Assembly: GCA_910584205.1 (NCBI GenBank)
Contig: CAJUAA010000002.1
Location: 124,001 to 188,000, forward strand
Direction of reading: 5' to 3'
Origin: an uncultured Lachnospiraceae bacterium
GTDB lineage: Bacteria > Bacillota > Clostridia > Lachnospirales > Lachnospiraceae
DNA length: 64,000 nt
Below, piece after piece: positions 51,611 to 58,854 of this stretch. A program made the translations under genes and the position numbers. Numbering within the stretch: position 1 is the first letter of the stretch; each line of letters starts with the position of its first letter. The notes beneath the pieces were generated by a model. The model was not told where the DNA came from. It did not search any database and saw only the letters and a program-made list of their open reading frames with translations.

Positions 51611-52812
51611 AACCATATTTAAGAGTGTGCGCGGAGATCAATCTGAACGCAGCGGCATATAATCTAAACAGCATGAAGGAGAATCTGGAGGACGGCACCC
51701 GGATGATCGCTGTGGTGAAGACGGACGGCTACGGCCATGGAGCGATCCCCATCGCCCGGATGGCGGAAGCATACGACTATCTGTGGGGATTTGCCACGGC
51801 TACGGTGGAAGAGGCGCTGCAGCTTCGTCAGGCCGGGATCAGAAAGCCGGTTCTGATCCTGGGATTTACCTTTCCGGACGCGTGTGAGGAGATCGTCCGC
51901 CAGGAGATCCGCCCGACGGTCTTTACCATGGCTGCGGCAGAGCAGCTTTCCCGGGAGGCTGTCCGCCAGGGGCGGACAGTATCAATACATATCAAAGTGG
52001 ACACCGGCATGTCCAGGATCGGCCTGAAAGACGATCGGGAGGGGGCGGAGCTGGTCCGTGAGATCAGCCTTCTGCCCAATGTGGAGCTGGAAGGGCTGTA
52101 TACGCATTTTGCCAGAGCGGATGAAAGAGACAAGGGGCCGGCCAGAGAGCAGCTGGCCCGTTTTCAGGCGTTTGCAGAGCTTCTGAAAGACCGGGGCGTA
52201 AAGATCCGGATGCACCACTGTTCCAACAGCGCCGGGATCTTTGACCTGAAGGATGCCAACATGGATGCGGTCCGGGCCGGGATCTCCATCTACGGCCTGT
52301 ATCCTTCGGAGGATGTGAACCGGCTGGCAGTGCCCGTCATACCGGTCATGACCCTGAAGAGCCATGTGGTCTATGTAAAGGAGATCGGGCCCGGAACGTC
52401 CGTCAGCTACGGAGGGACTTTTACGGCGGAGAAGCCCATGCGGATCGCCACGGTTCCCGTGGGCTACGGGGACGGCTATCCCCGTTCGCTGTCCAACAAA
52501 GGAAAAGTGATCATACGGGGCAGGCAGGCGTCCATCCTGGGGCGGATCTGCATGGACCAGTTTATGGTGGATGTGACGGACATACCGGAGGCCCGCCCGG
52601 GGGATCTGGTGACCCTGATCGGAACGGACGGAGGAAACGGGATCACCATGGAAGACCTGGGCGGGCTGTCCGGGCGTTTCAACTATGAGCTTGCCTGCGA
52701 TATCGGCAAACGGGTCCCCCGCCGGTTCTGGAAGGACGGAAGGGTGGTGGCGGAGCAGGATTATTTCGAGGCCACGGGCCTCACGGAACTGTGGGAAGAA
52801 GCAGAGCCGTAA
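51607..52812 (+). CDS. alr: Alanine racemase
   Basis: A 401-residue PLP enzyme that interconverts L- and D-alanine for peptidoglycan. The PLP lysine is K38 in IAVVKTDGYGHG, and the second catalytic base is Y268 in TSVSYGGTF. Other landmarks: HIKVDTGMSRIG, YTHFARAD, HCSNSAGI and GRICMDQFMVD. ATGA overlap with nnrD decides the start; the frame extends further upstream but runs antiparallel to no known domain. The neighbouring mazF gene mirrors the alr-ndoA order known from Bacillus. Confidence 0.96.
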   Translation: MKPYLRVCAEINLNAAAYNLNSMKENLEDGTRMIAVVKTDGYGHGAIPIARMAEAYDYLWGFATATVEEALQLRQAGIRKPVLILGFTFPDACEEIVRQEIRPTVFTMAAAEQLSREAVRQGRTVSIHIKVDTGMSRIGLKDDREGAELVREISLLPNVELEGLYTHFARADERDKGPAREQLARFQAFAELLKDRGVKIRMHHCSNSAGIFDLKDANMDAVRAGISIYGLYPSEDVNRLAVPVIPVMTLKSHVVYVKEIGPGTSVSYGGTFTAEKPMRIATVPVGYGDGYPRSLSNKGKVIIRGRQASILGRICMDQFMVDVTDIPEARPGDLVTLIGTDGGNGITMEDLGGLSGRFNYELACDIGKRVPRRFWKDGRVVAEQDYFEATGLTELWEEAEP

Positions 52813-52966
52813 GGAAAACAGAGCCGCGGGAAGAAACAGAACGGTCAGAAATACAGGACAGTAAGAAAGAAATATGCGGGCAGGTGAATAAAACAGGAAG
52901 TGACTGGAAATACTCTGACTGAAAAAGCCAAAAAACAGAAAGTCTGGCAGATCGGAGTGAAAGAAA

Positions 52967-53314
52967 TTGATTATCAGACGTGGAGATGTCTACTACGCAG
53001 ATTTAAGGCCGGTGGTCGGTTCGGAGCAGGGCGGAATCCGTCCGGTGCTGATTATCCAGAATGACATCGGGAACAGACACAGTCCGACGGTTATCTGTGC
53101 AGCGATCACATCAAAGATGAACAAGGCAAAGCTTCCGACCCATGTGGAGCTGGAGGCGTCCTCTTATCATATGGTGAAAGATTCCGTGATCCTGCTGGAA
53201 CAGCTCAGGACCATAGACAAAAAAAGACTGAAGGATAAAGTATGCCATCTGGATGCTTCCATTCTGGAAAAAATAGATTCCGCATTGAAAATCAGCCTGG
53301 AATTGGATACATAG
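52967..53314 (+). CDS. ndoA: MazF/NdoA-type mRNA endoribonuclease toxin
   Basis: 115 residues of the PemK/MazF fold, closely like Bacillus NdoA: RRGDVYYADLRPVVGSEQGG, RPVLIIQNDIGN, VICAAITSKMNKAKLPTHVEL and DSVILLEQLRTIDKKRL. The catalytic Arg (GGIRPV) and Thr/Ser region are present. It cleaves single-stranded mRNA at short sites. The start is TTG, following CGGAGTGA. No antitoxin (NdoAI/MazE-like) gene is visible in the 154 bases between alr and this gene, unlike Bacillus. Confidence 0.93.
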   Translation: MIIRRGDVYYADLRPVVGSEQGGIRPVLIIQNDIGNRHSPTVICAAITSKMNKAKLPTHVELEASSYHMVKDSVILLEQLRTIDKKRLKDKVCHLDASILEKIDSALKISLELDT

Positions 53315-53414
53315 GCTTGCCAACCCGGATTTCCCATGCTAAAATGTTCATGACCATGAGCAGTGGAAATACAAAGGAAAAACAACAGACAGAAGAAAGA
53401 AAAGGAGAAGATTT

Positions 53415-54143
53415 ATGTCAGGACATTCCAAGTTCGCCAACATAAAGCATAAAAAAGAGAAAAACGACGCGGCAAAGGGAAAGATCTTTACGATCATCGG
53501 CCGTGAGCTGGCGGTGGCCGTAAAGGAAGGCGGGCCGGACCCCAATAACAACAGCCGTCTGCGTGACGTGATCGCCAAGGCAAAGGCCAACAACATGCCC
53601 AACGATACCATTGACCGCGGAATCAAGCGCGCGGCCGGCGACGCGAACGCGGTCAATTATGAGCATGTTACATATGAAGGATACGGACCCGGCGGAGTGG
53701 CGATTATCGTGGAGGCGCTGACGGACAACAAGAACCGGACGGCTTCCAACGTGCGCAACGCGTTTACAAAAGGCAACGGCAGCATGGGGACCACCGGATG
53801 CGTATCCTATATGTTCGATCAGAAAGGGCAGATCATCATCGACCGGGAAGAGTGTGAGATGGACGCCGACGACCTGATGATGCTGGCTCTGGACGCAGGA
53901 GCGGAAGATTTTTCGGAGGAAGAGGACAGCTTTGAGATCCTGACTGCCCCGGAGGATTTCTCCGCGGTGCGGGAAGCGCTGGAAAAGGCGGGGATCGCCA
54001 TGGCGGAGGCTGAGGTGACCATGATTCCCCAGACCTATACGGCACTGAGCGATGAGAACGATATCAAGTTCCTGAACCGTACACTGGACCTTCTGGACGA
54101 CGATGACGATGTGCAGGCGGTCTATCATAACTGGGAAGAGTAA
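53415..54143 (+). CDS. yebC: YebC/PmpR-family protein
   Basis: A 242-residue protein. The start MSGHSKFANIKHKKEKNDAAKGKIFT and the body (KAKANNMPNDTIDRGIKRAAGD, EGYGPGGVAIIVEALTDNKNRT) are diagnostic. YebC-type proteins were described as DNA-binding regulators, and members have also been linked to translation of difficult sequences. AAAGGAGAAG precedes the ATG. It is followed 8 bases later by the zinc-ribbon/CFI-box gene. Confidence 0.96.
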   Translation: MSGHSKFANIKHKKEKNDAAKGKIFTIIGRELAVAVKEGGPDPNNNSRLRDVIAKAKANNMPNDTIDRGIKRAAGDANAVNYEHVTYEGYGPGGVAIIVEALTDNKNRTASNVRNAFTKGNGSMGTTGCVSYMFDQKGQIIIDREECEMDADDLMMLALDAGAEDFSEEEDSFEILTAPEDFSAVREALEKAGIAMAEAEVTMIPQTYTALSDENDIKFLNRTLDLLDDDDDVQAVYHNWEE

Positions 54144-54151
54144 GGGTGGCC

Positions 54152-55060
54152 ATGTTTAAAGAAGGAACATGCCCCAGATGCCATGAGAAGATACAGGTTC
54201 CTGACGACCGGGAAAAAATCCTCTGCATGTACTGCGGGCAGGAGATCCGCGTGGATGAGGCGCTGGGCGGAAAAAAAGAGATGGATCTGGCGGCGTACGG
54301 CGAGCATTACAACCGTGCGCTGGAGGGACTGCAGGAACTGGTACGGACCTGCTACCGGCCCATGCAGGATTTTAAGAAACATCTGTATGAGGGCGTTTTT
54401 GACGCGTTTTATTCCGGACATCGGCGGGTATTCGAGGCTATGGAATATGTCTACCGGTGTGAAGAGAATCAGGAGCGCTGGCTGGAAAAGATGGCGGAGT
54501 GCGTGATCGAGGAAGTGAAGGCGGATTTGAATACGTACAAATTCAAAAGCCAGAAAAACCAGCGGCTTCTGGATTACAACTTCCAGATCAGCGTCTATCT
54601 GGTGCCGGCGCTTCTGAAGTATCCGGCCGGAGTTTCAGAACCCTTTGCGGACCTGTTGATCGAACGCTGGAACAAAGCGTTCGGCACTTCCATCGGCAAG
54701 GCAAGATTCGACGATATCGACAGCGGCTTTCACCGGAAGCTGTGCTATATCACCACGGCGGTGTGCGAGAGCCTGGGGAAGGGCGGGGACTGCCGGGAGC
54801 TGAACCTTCTGAAGGAATACCGGGACACCTGTCTGGAGTCCACTCCAGAGGGACATGCCCTGGTGGAAGAGTACTATGACATTGCGCCTACGATCGTAAA
54901 ACGGATCGGCCGCCGGCCGGACCGGAAGGAGATCTATGAGAGACTGTACCGGGATTACCTGCTGCCCTGTATCCGCAGCATTGAAGCCCGGGATTACGAC
55001 GCCTGCCAGGAACGGTATCAGAAAATGGTACTTGATTTGAAAACGCAGTATATACATTAA
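54152..55060 (+). CDS. Zinc-ribbon protein with a CFI-box-type C-terminus
   Basis: 302 residues from ATG 54152. The N-terminal CPRCHEKIQV...CMYCGQEI is a CxxC...CxxC zinc ribbon. The segment CYITTAVCESLGKGGDCRELNLLKEYRDTCL resembles the CFI-box (Cys-Phe/Tyr-Ile-x-Thr-Ala) domain; such domains often end surface or signalling proteins. The middle is helical and unrecognised. No signal peptide is seen. It probably forms an operon with yebC. GTG 54146, two codons earlier, is an alternative start. Function unknown. Confidence 0.8.
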   Translation: MFKEGTCPRCHEKIQVPDDREKILCMYCGQEIRVDEALGGKKEMDLAAYGEHYNRALEGLQELVRTCYRPMQDFKKHLYEGVFDAFYSGHRRVFEAMEYVYRCEENQERWLEKMAECVIEEVKADLNTYKFKSQKNQRLLDYNFQISVYLVPALLKYPAGVSEPFADLLIERWNKAFGTSIGKARFDDIDSGFHRKLCYITTAVCESLGKGGDCRELNLLKEYRDTCLESTPEGHALVEEYYDIAPTIVKRIGRRPDRKEIYERLYRDYLLPCIRSIEARDYDACQERYQKMVLDLKTQYIH

Positions 55061-55129
55061 AAGAACGAGAGAAATCCGCTCTGGACGGGCCGAAAGAGGC
55101 GCCGGACGGGCGGAAAGAGGGGAAAAGAA

Positions 55130-56413
55130 ATGGAAAAGACATACAGGCCGGATACCATCTGCGTACAGGCCGGATGGAAACCGAAAAAAGGAGAGCCGAG
55201 GGTGCTTCCGATCTATCAGAGTACCACATTCAAATACGATACCACCGATGAGATGGGCAGGCTTTTTGCGCTGGAGGACGAAGGATATTTTTATACCCGG
55301 CTGCAGAATCCCACCAACGACGCGGTGGCGGAGAAGATCGCCCGGCTGGAGGGCGGAGTGGCCGCCATGCTGACCGCTTCCGGGCAGGCGGCAAATTTCT
55401 ATACGATCGCCAACCTGTGCCAGGCCGGGGACCATATCGTATGTTCCGCCAAAGTTTACGGAGGAACGTTCAATCTGTATGCGGCGACGATCAAAAAGCT
55501 TGGCATCGACTGTACGTTTGTGGACCCGGACGATCCGGCGGAGAAGATCGAGCAGGCGTTCAATGAGAATACAAAGGCCGTCATCGGCGAGACCATCGCC
55601 AATCCGGCGCTGACCGTGCTGGATATCGAAAAATTTGCCGGACTGGCCCATAAGCACGGAGTCCCGCTGATCGTGGACAATACCTTCGCCACGCCGGTCA
55701 ACTGCCGTCCCTTTGAGTTCGGAGCGGATATCGTGACCCATTCCACGACCAAATATATGGACGGACACGCCATGGCAGTGGGCGGCTGTATCGTGGACAG
55801 CGGCAATTTTGACTGGGAAGCCCATGCGGAGAAGTTCCCGGGACTGACGACGCCCGACGAGACTTACCATGGAGTGGTCTATACGAAGCAGTTCGGGAAA
55901 AAAGCGTTTATTACAAAGGCGACGGCTCAGCTGATGCGCGACCTGGGCAGCATCCAGTCTCCCATGAACGCTTTTCTGCTGAATGTGGGGCTTGAGACTC
56001 TGCCTCTTCGTATGGAGAAGCACTGCAGCAACGCCAGAAAGGTGGCGGAATTCCTGAAGAGCCATGAGAAGGTGGAATTTGTCAACTGCGCCATGCTGGA
56101 GGGCGATCCGTATTATGAGCTGGCTCAGAAATACATGCCGAACGGTACATGCGGCGTGATCTCCTTCGGCCTGAAAGGGACGAGAGAGGATGCGGTCCGC
56201 TTTATGGACAGCCTGAAACTCTGCGCCATCGTCACCCATGTGGCGGATGCCAGAACATGTGTTCTTCATCCTGCCAGCCATACCCATCGTCAGATGAACG
56301 ACGAACAGCTTCGGGAAGCCGGCGTGACGCCGGGCATGATCCGTCTGTCCGTAGGGATCGAGCACCCGCAGGATCTGATCGAGGATCTGGAGCAGGCGCT
56401 TCTGCAGGTATAG
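55130..56413 (+). CDS. metY: O-acetylhomoserine aminocarboxypropyltransferase / sulfhydrylase
   Basis: A 427-residue PLP enzyme of the Cys/Met metabolism family that makes homocysteine from O-acetylhomoserine and sulfide. The PLP lysine lies in VTHSTTKYMDGHAM; other signatures are LPIYQSTTFKYDT, YTRLQNPTNDAVAEKIA, TASGQAANFYTIANL, VDNTFATPVN and SVGIEHPQDLI. AGGGGAAAAG lies upstream. It is monocistronic and is followed by a large hairpin that also covers the ribosome site of tepA. Confidence 0.94.
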   Translation: MEKTYRPDTICVQAGWKPKKGEPRVLPIYQSTTFKYDTTDEMGRLFALEDEGYFYTRLQNPTNDAVAEKIARLEGGVAAMLTASGQAANFYTIANLCQAGDHIVCSAKVYGGTFNLYAATIKKLGIDCTFVDPDDPAEKIEQAFNENTKAVIGETIANPALTVLDIEKFAGLAHKHGVPLIVDNTFATPVNCRPFEFGADIVTHSTTKYMDGHAMAVGGCIVDSGNFDWEAHAEKFPGLTTPDETYHGVVYTKQFGKKAFITKATAQLMRDLGSIQSPMNAFLLNVGLETLPLRMEKHCSNARKVAEFLKSHEKVEFVNCAMLEGDPYYELAQKYMPNGTCGVISFGLKGTREDAVRFMDSLKLCAIVTHVADARTCVLHPASHTHRQMNDEQLREAGVTPGMIRLSVGIEHPQDLIEDLEQALLQV

Positions 56414-56449
56414 GGAATTTTGCTTCGTCATTCATAAAATGTATAGAAT

Positions 56450-56506
56450 CCCGTCTTTTCCGCCATACTAACGATAATTTTGTATGGCAGAAAGGCGGGA
56501 ATTTTT
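56450..56506 (+). terminator. Large hairpin with T run covering the tepA ribosome site
   Basis: CCCGTCTTTT and GCCATAC on the left pair with GTATGGC and AGAAAGGCGGG on the right (56450-56499), followed by AA and five T up to the ATG at 56507. It can terminate metY transcripts. Because AAAGGCGGG is inside the right arm, it also sequesters the likely tepA ribosome site. Confidence 0.75.
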
Positions 56507-57175
56507 ATGGCGGAAAATCAGGATGAGCTGGAGAAATACGGGCAGCCGGAGGAACTGCGGGACAGGGAAAAATCGCATATCCAGCTGTTGTCGATCATCG
56601 GAGAGGTGGAAGGGCATGAATGTCTGGCAGCCAACAGCAAGACGACAAAATATGAACATGTGATCCCCATGCTGGCGGCGGTGGAGGAGAATGAGGACAT
56701 TCACGGCCTGCTGGTCATGATCAATACCGTGGGCGGGGATGTGGAGAGCGGGCTTGCCATCGCGGAGATGATCGCGTCCATCAGTAAGCCCTCCGTGTCG
56801 CTGGTGCTGGGAGGAAGCCACTCCATCGGCGTTCCTCTGGCGGTTTCCACCAACTATTCGTTTATTGTCCCCACCGGGACCATGATGATCCATCCGGTCC
56901 GGATGACCGGGCTCATCATCGGTGTGGCACAGACCTTTGACTATTTTCAGAAGATTCAGGACCGGATCAGCGGGTTTATCGTAGAACACAGCCGAATCCA
57001 CAAGGAGCGCCTGATGAAGCTGATGCTGGAAACCGGAGAACTGACCAAGGATGTGGGAAGCGTGCTTGTGGGAACCCAGGCGGTGCAGGAAGGCATCATC
57101 GACGAGGTGGGCGGAATCAGTTCCGCCTATCGGAAACTTCGGGAGCTGATGGGCGAACAGCCTTTGCAATCTTAA
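56507..57175 (+). CDS. tepA: ClpP-class serine protease, TepA-like
   Basis: 222 residues of the ClpP/crotonase fold. The nucleophile-bearing GGSHSIGVPLAV and the His in GTMMIHPVRM are present, and LLVMINTVGGDVESGLAIAEMI is typical of the TepA/YmfB group, which is linked to protein export or spore germination proteins in Bacillus. No transmembrane helix. Start 56507 has its ribosome site in the hairpin, so translation may be regulated or the mRNA starts within it. Confidence 0.92.
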   Translation: MAENQDELEKYGQPEELRDREKSHIQLLSIIGEVEGHECLAANSKTTKYEHVIPMLAAVEENEDIHGLLVMINTVGGDVESGLAIAEMIASISKPSVSLVLGGSHSIGVPLAVSTNYSFIVPTGTMMIHPVRMTGLIIGVAQTFDYFQKIQDRISGFIVEHSRIHKERLMKLMLETGELTKDVGSVLVGTQAVQEGIIDEVGGISSAYRKLRELMGEQPLQS

Positions 57176-57290
57176 GAGAGGTGTGGTACACTGTAGCTTA
57201 AGACAGAGGTGCGAAGCGTCGGGAAGCGGAGCCTGTATGGTGTACGGGACGGCTCCGGCAGAGGCGGCAGCTCAGACAGGAGATAGAAAA

Positions 57291-58742
57291 ATGGGTAGAT
57301 TAAGTGATCTGGAACCGAAAGCTGTGTGGAAGTATTTTGAAGAGATCTGCGGGATTCCCCATGGGTCGGGAAATGAGAAGGCCATCAGTGACTACTGCGT
57401 GGCATTTGCCGGAGAACGGGGACTGAAGGTCTGGCAGGACGAGGCGTGGAACGTGGTTATTGTTAAGGAAGCCGTCAGCGGATATGAGGACCAGGAGCCG
57501 CTGATCCTTCAGGGCCATCTGGACATGGTGTGCGAAAAGAAGCCGGACTGTGAGATCGATTTTGAAAAGGACGGACTTTGCCCTGTGGTGGACGGAGACT
57601 TTGTCTGCGCAGAAGGGACCACGCTGGGCGGAGATGACGGCATCGCGGTCGCCTATGCCCTGGCGGCGCTGGCAGACGAAGAACTCCGCCATCCGAGGCT
57701 GGAGGTCATCTTTACGACCAGCGAGGAAGTGGGGATGGACGGAGCGGCCGCTCTGGACGTATCCATGCTTCGGGGCCATACGCTTCTGAATATGGATTCG
57801 GAAGAAGAGGGAATTCTACTGGCAGGATGCGCAGGCGGCTGCAGCGCCGGGATCCACCTTCCTCTGGAACGGGAGAAAAGGAGCGGGATCCATGCGGTTC
57901 TGACGCTTCAGGGCCTGACCGGCGGACATTCCGGTGCGGAGATCCACAAAGGCAGGGGGAACGCGAACCGCCTGCTGTCCGCTCTGCTGGAAGAGCTGCG
58001 GGAACAGGCGGAGTACCGCCTGATCTCTGTGGAAGGCGGCCAGAAAGACAACGCCATCCCGAGAAGCTGCAGGGCAGAACTGATGTTCGATGGCAAGGCA
58101 TCCTGGCAGAAGGCGGAAGTTTACTGCCGGGAGGCGGAGGAACGCCTGCGGAAAACGTATGCCGGAACGGATCGGGAGCTTAGGCTTATTTTTGTGAAAG
58201 AAGGAAAAAAGGAAGCGGAAACCTTTACGGAAGCGTCCTTTGCACATGCCATGGCACTCCTGAACCGCCTGCCCAACGGCGTCCTGCAGATGAGCGGCGA
58301 CATTGAAGGGCTGGTGCAGACTTCCCTGAATCTTGGAATCGTCAGGACAGAAGAGCAGGAGCTGGTCCTGCGCTACTCCATAAGAAGTTCCGTCAGCGCG
58401 GAGAAGGAAGCGCTGGTGGAGCAGATCCGGCAGTCCGTCCGTCAGGAAGGCGGAATCATGAAGACCAACGGAGACTACCCTGCGTGGGAGTACCGGAAGG
58501 ATTCTCCGTTCCGGGATGACTGCGTACGGATTTACCGGGAACTGTTTGGGACAGAGCCGAAGGTGGAAGCGATCCATGCCGGCCTGGAATGCGGGCTTCT
58601 GGCGTCCAAAATTCCGGATCTGGATGCGATCTCCATGGGGCCGCAGATGTACGGCATCCATACGACGGAAGAGAAGCTGTGCATCGCTTCCGTGGAGCGG
58701 ATGTGGCGGTATATCCGGAAGATCATTGAACGGAGAAGCTGA
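57291..58742 (+). CDS. pepD: Aminoacyl-histidine dipeptidase (PepD, M20 family)
   Basis: A 483-residue zinc dipeptidase acting on beta-alanyl-histidine and many dipeptides. M20 landmarks: LQGHLDMVCEKKP (zinc His and Asp), TTLGGDDGIAVAYALA (bridging Asp), TTSEEVGMDGA (catalytic and metal Glu), NMDSEEEG, LTGGHSGAEIHKGRGNANRL and the C-terminal HAGLECGLLA (zinc His). The start is 57291 with AGGAGATAG upstream; an in-frame start at 57183 gives a Cys-rich unconvincing extension. It is probably monocistronic, with a promoter for the next gene 22 bases downstream. Confidence 0.94.
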   Translation: MGRLSDLEPKAVWKYFEEICGIPHGSGNEKAISDYCVAFAGERGLKVWQDEAWNVVIVKEAVSGYEDQEPLILQGHLDMVCEKKPDCEIDFEKDGLCPVVDGDFVCAEGTTLGGDDGIAVAYALAALADEELRHPRLEVIFTTSEEVGMDGAAALDVSMLRGHTLLNMDSEEEGILLAGCAGGCSAGIHLPLEREKRSGIHAVLTLQGLTGGHSGAEIHKGRGNANRLLSALLEELREQAEYRLISVEGGQKDNAIPRSCRAELMFDGKASWQKAEVYCREAEERLRKTYAGTDRELRLIFVKEGKKEAETFTEASFAHAMALLNRLPNGVLQMSGDIEGLVQTSLNLGIVRTEEQELVLRYSIRSSVSAEKEALVEQIRQSVRQEGGIMKTNGDYPAWEYRKDSPFRDDCVRIYRELFGTEPKVEAIHAGLECGLLASKIPDLDAISMGPQMYGIHTTEEKLCIASVERMWRYIRKIIERRS

Positions 58743-58763
58743 AAAAAGCGGAATAAAAAAATG

Positions 58764-58793
58764 TTAGACAGATAGGACAGTATCCATTATAAT
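58764..58793 (+). promoter_or_regulatory. Candidate promoter for the hybrid histidine kinase
   Basis: TTAGAC (58764-58769), an 18-base spacer and a perfect TATAAT (58788-58793), about 60 bases upstream of the ATG. Confidence 0.65.
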
Positions 58794-58854
58794 GAAAGCG
58801 TGGCAGAGTGTGGGATGCATTTTGCCGCGCTGATTTATTATGAAGGAGTTTTAC

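Noticed and set aside
52860..53060. Possible antitoxin ORF overlapping mazF in another frame (GTG near 52902)
   Set aside because: Its composition looks like an out-of-frame reading of mazF, it has no antitoxin-like DNA-binding motif and it overlaps the conserved toxin start.
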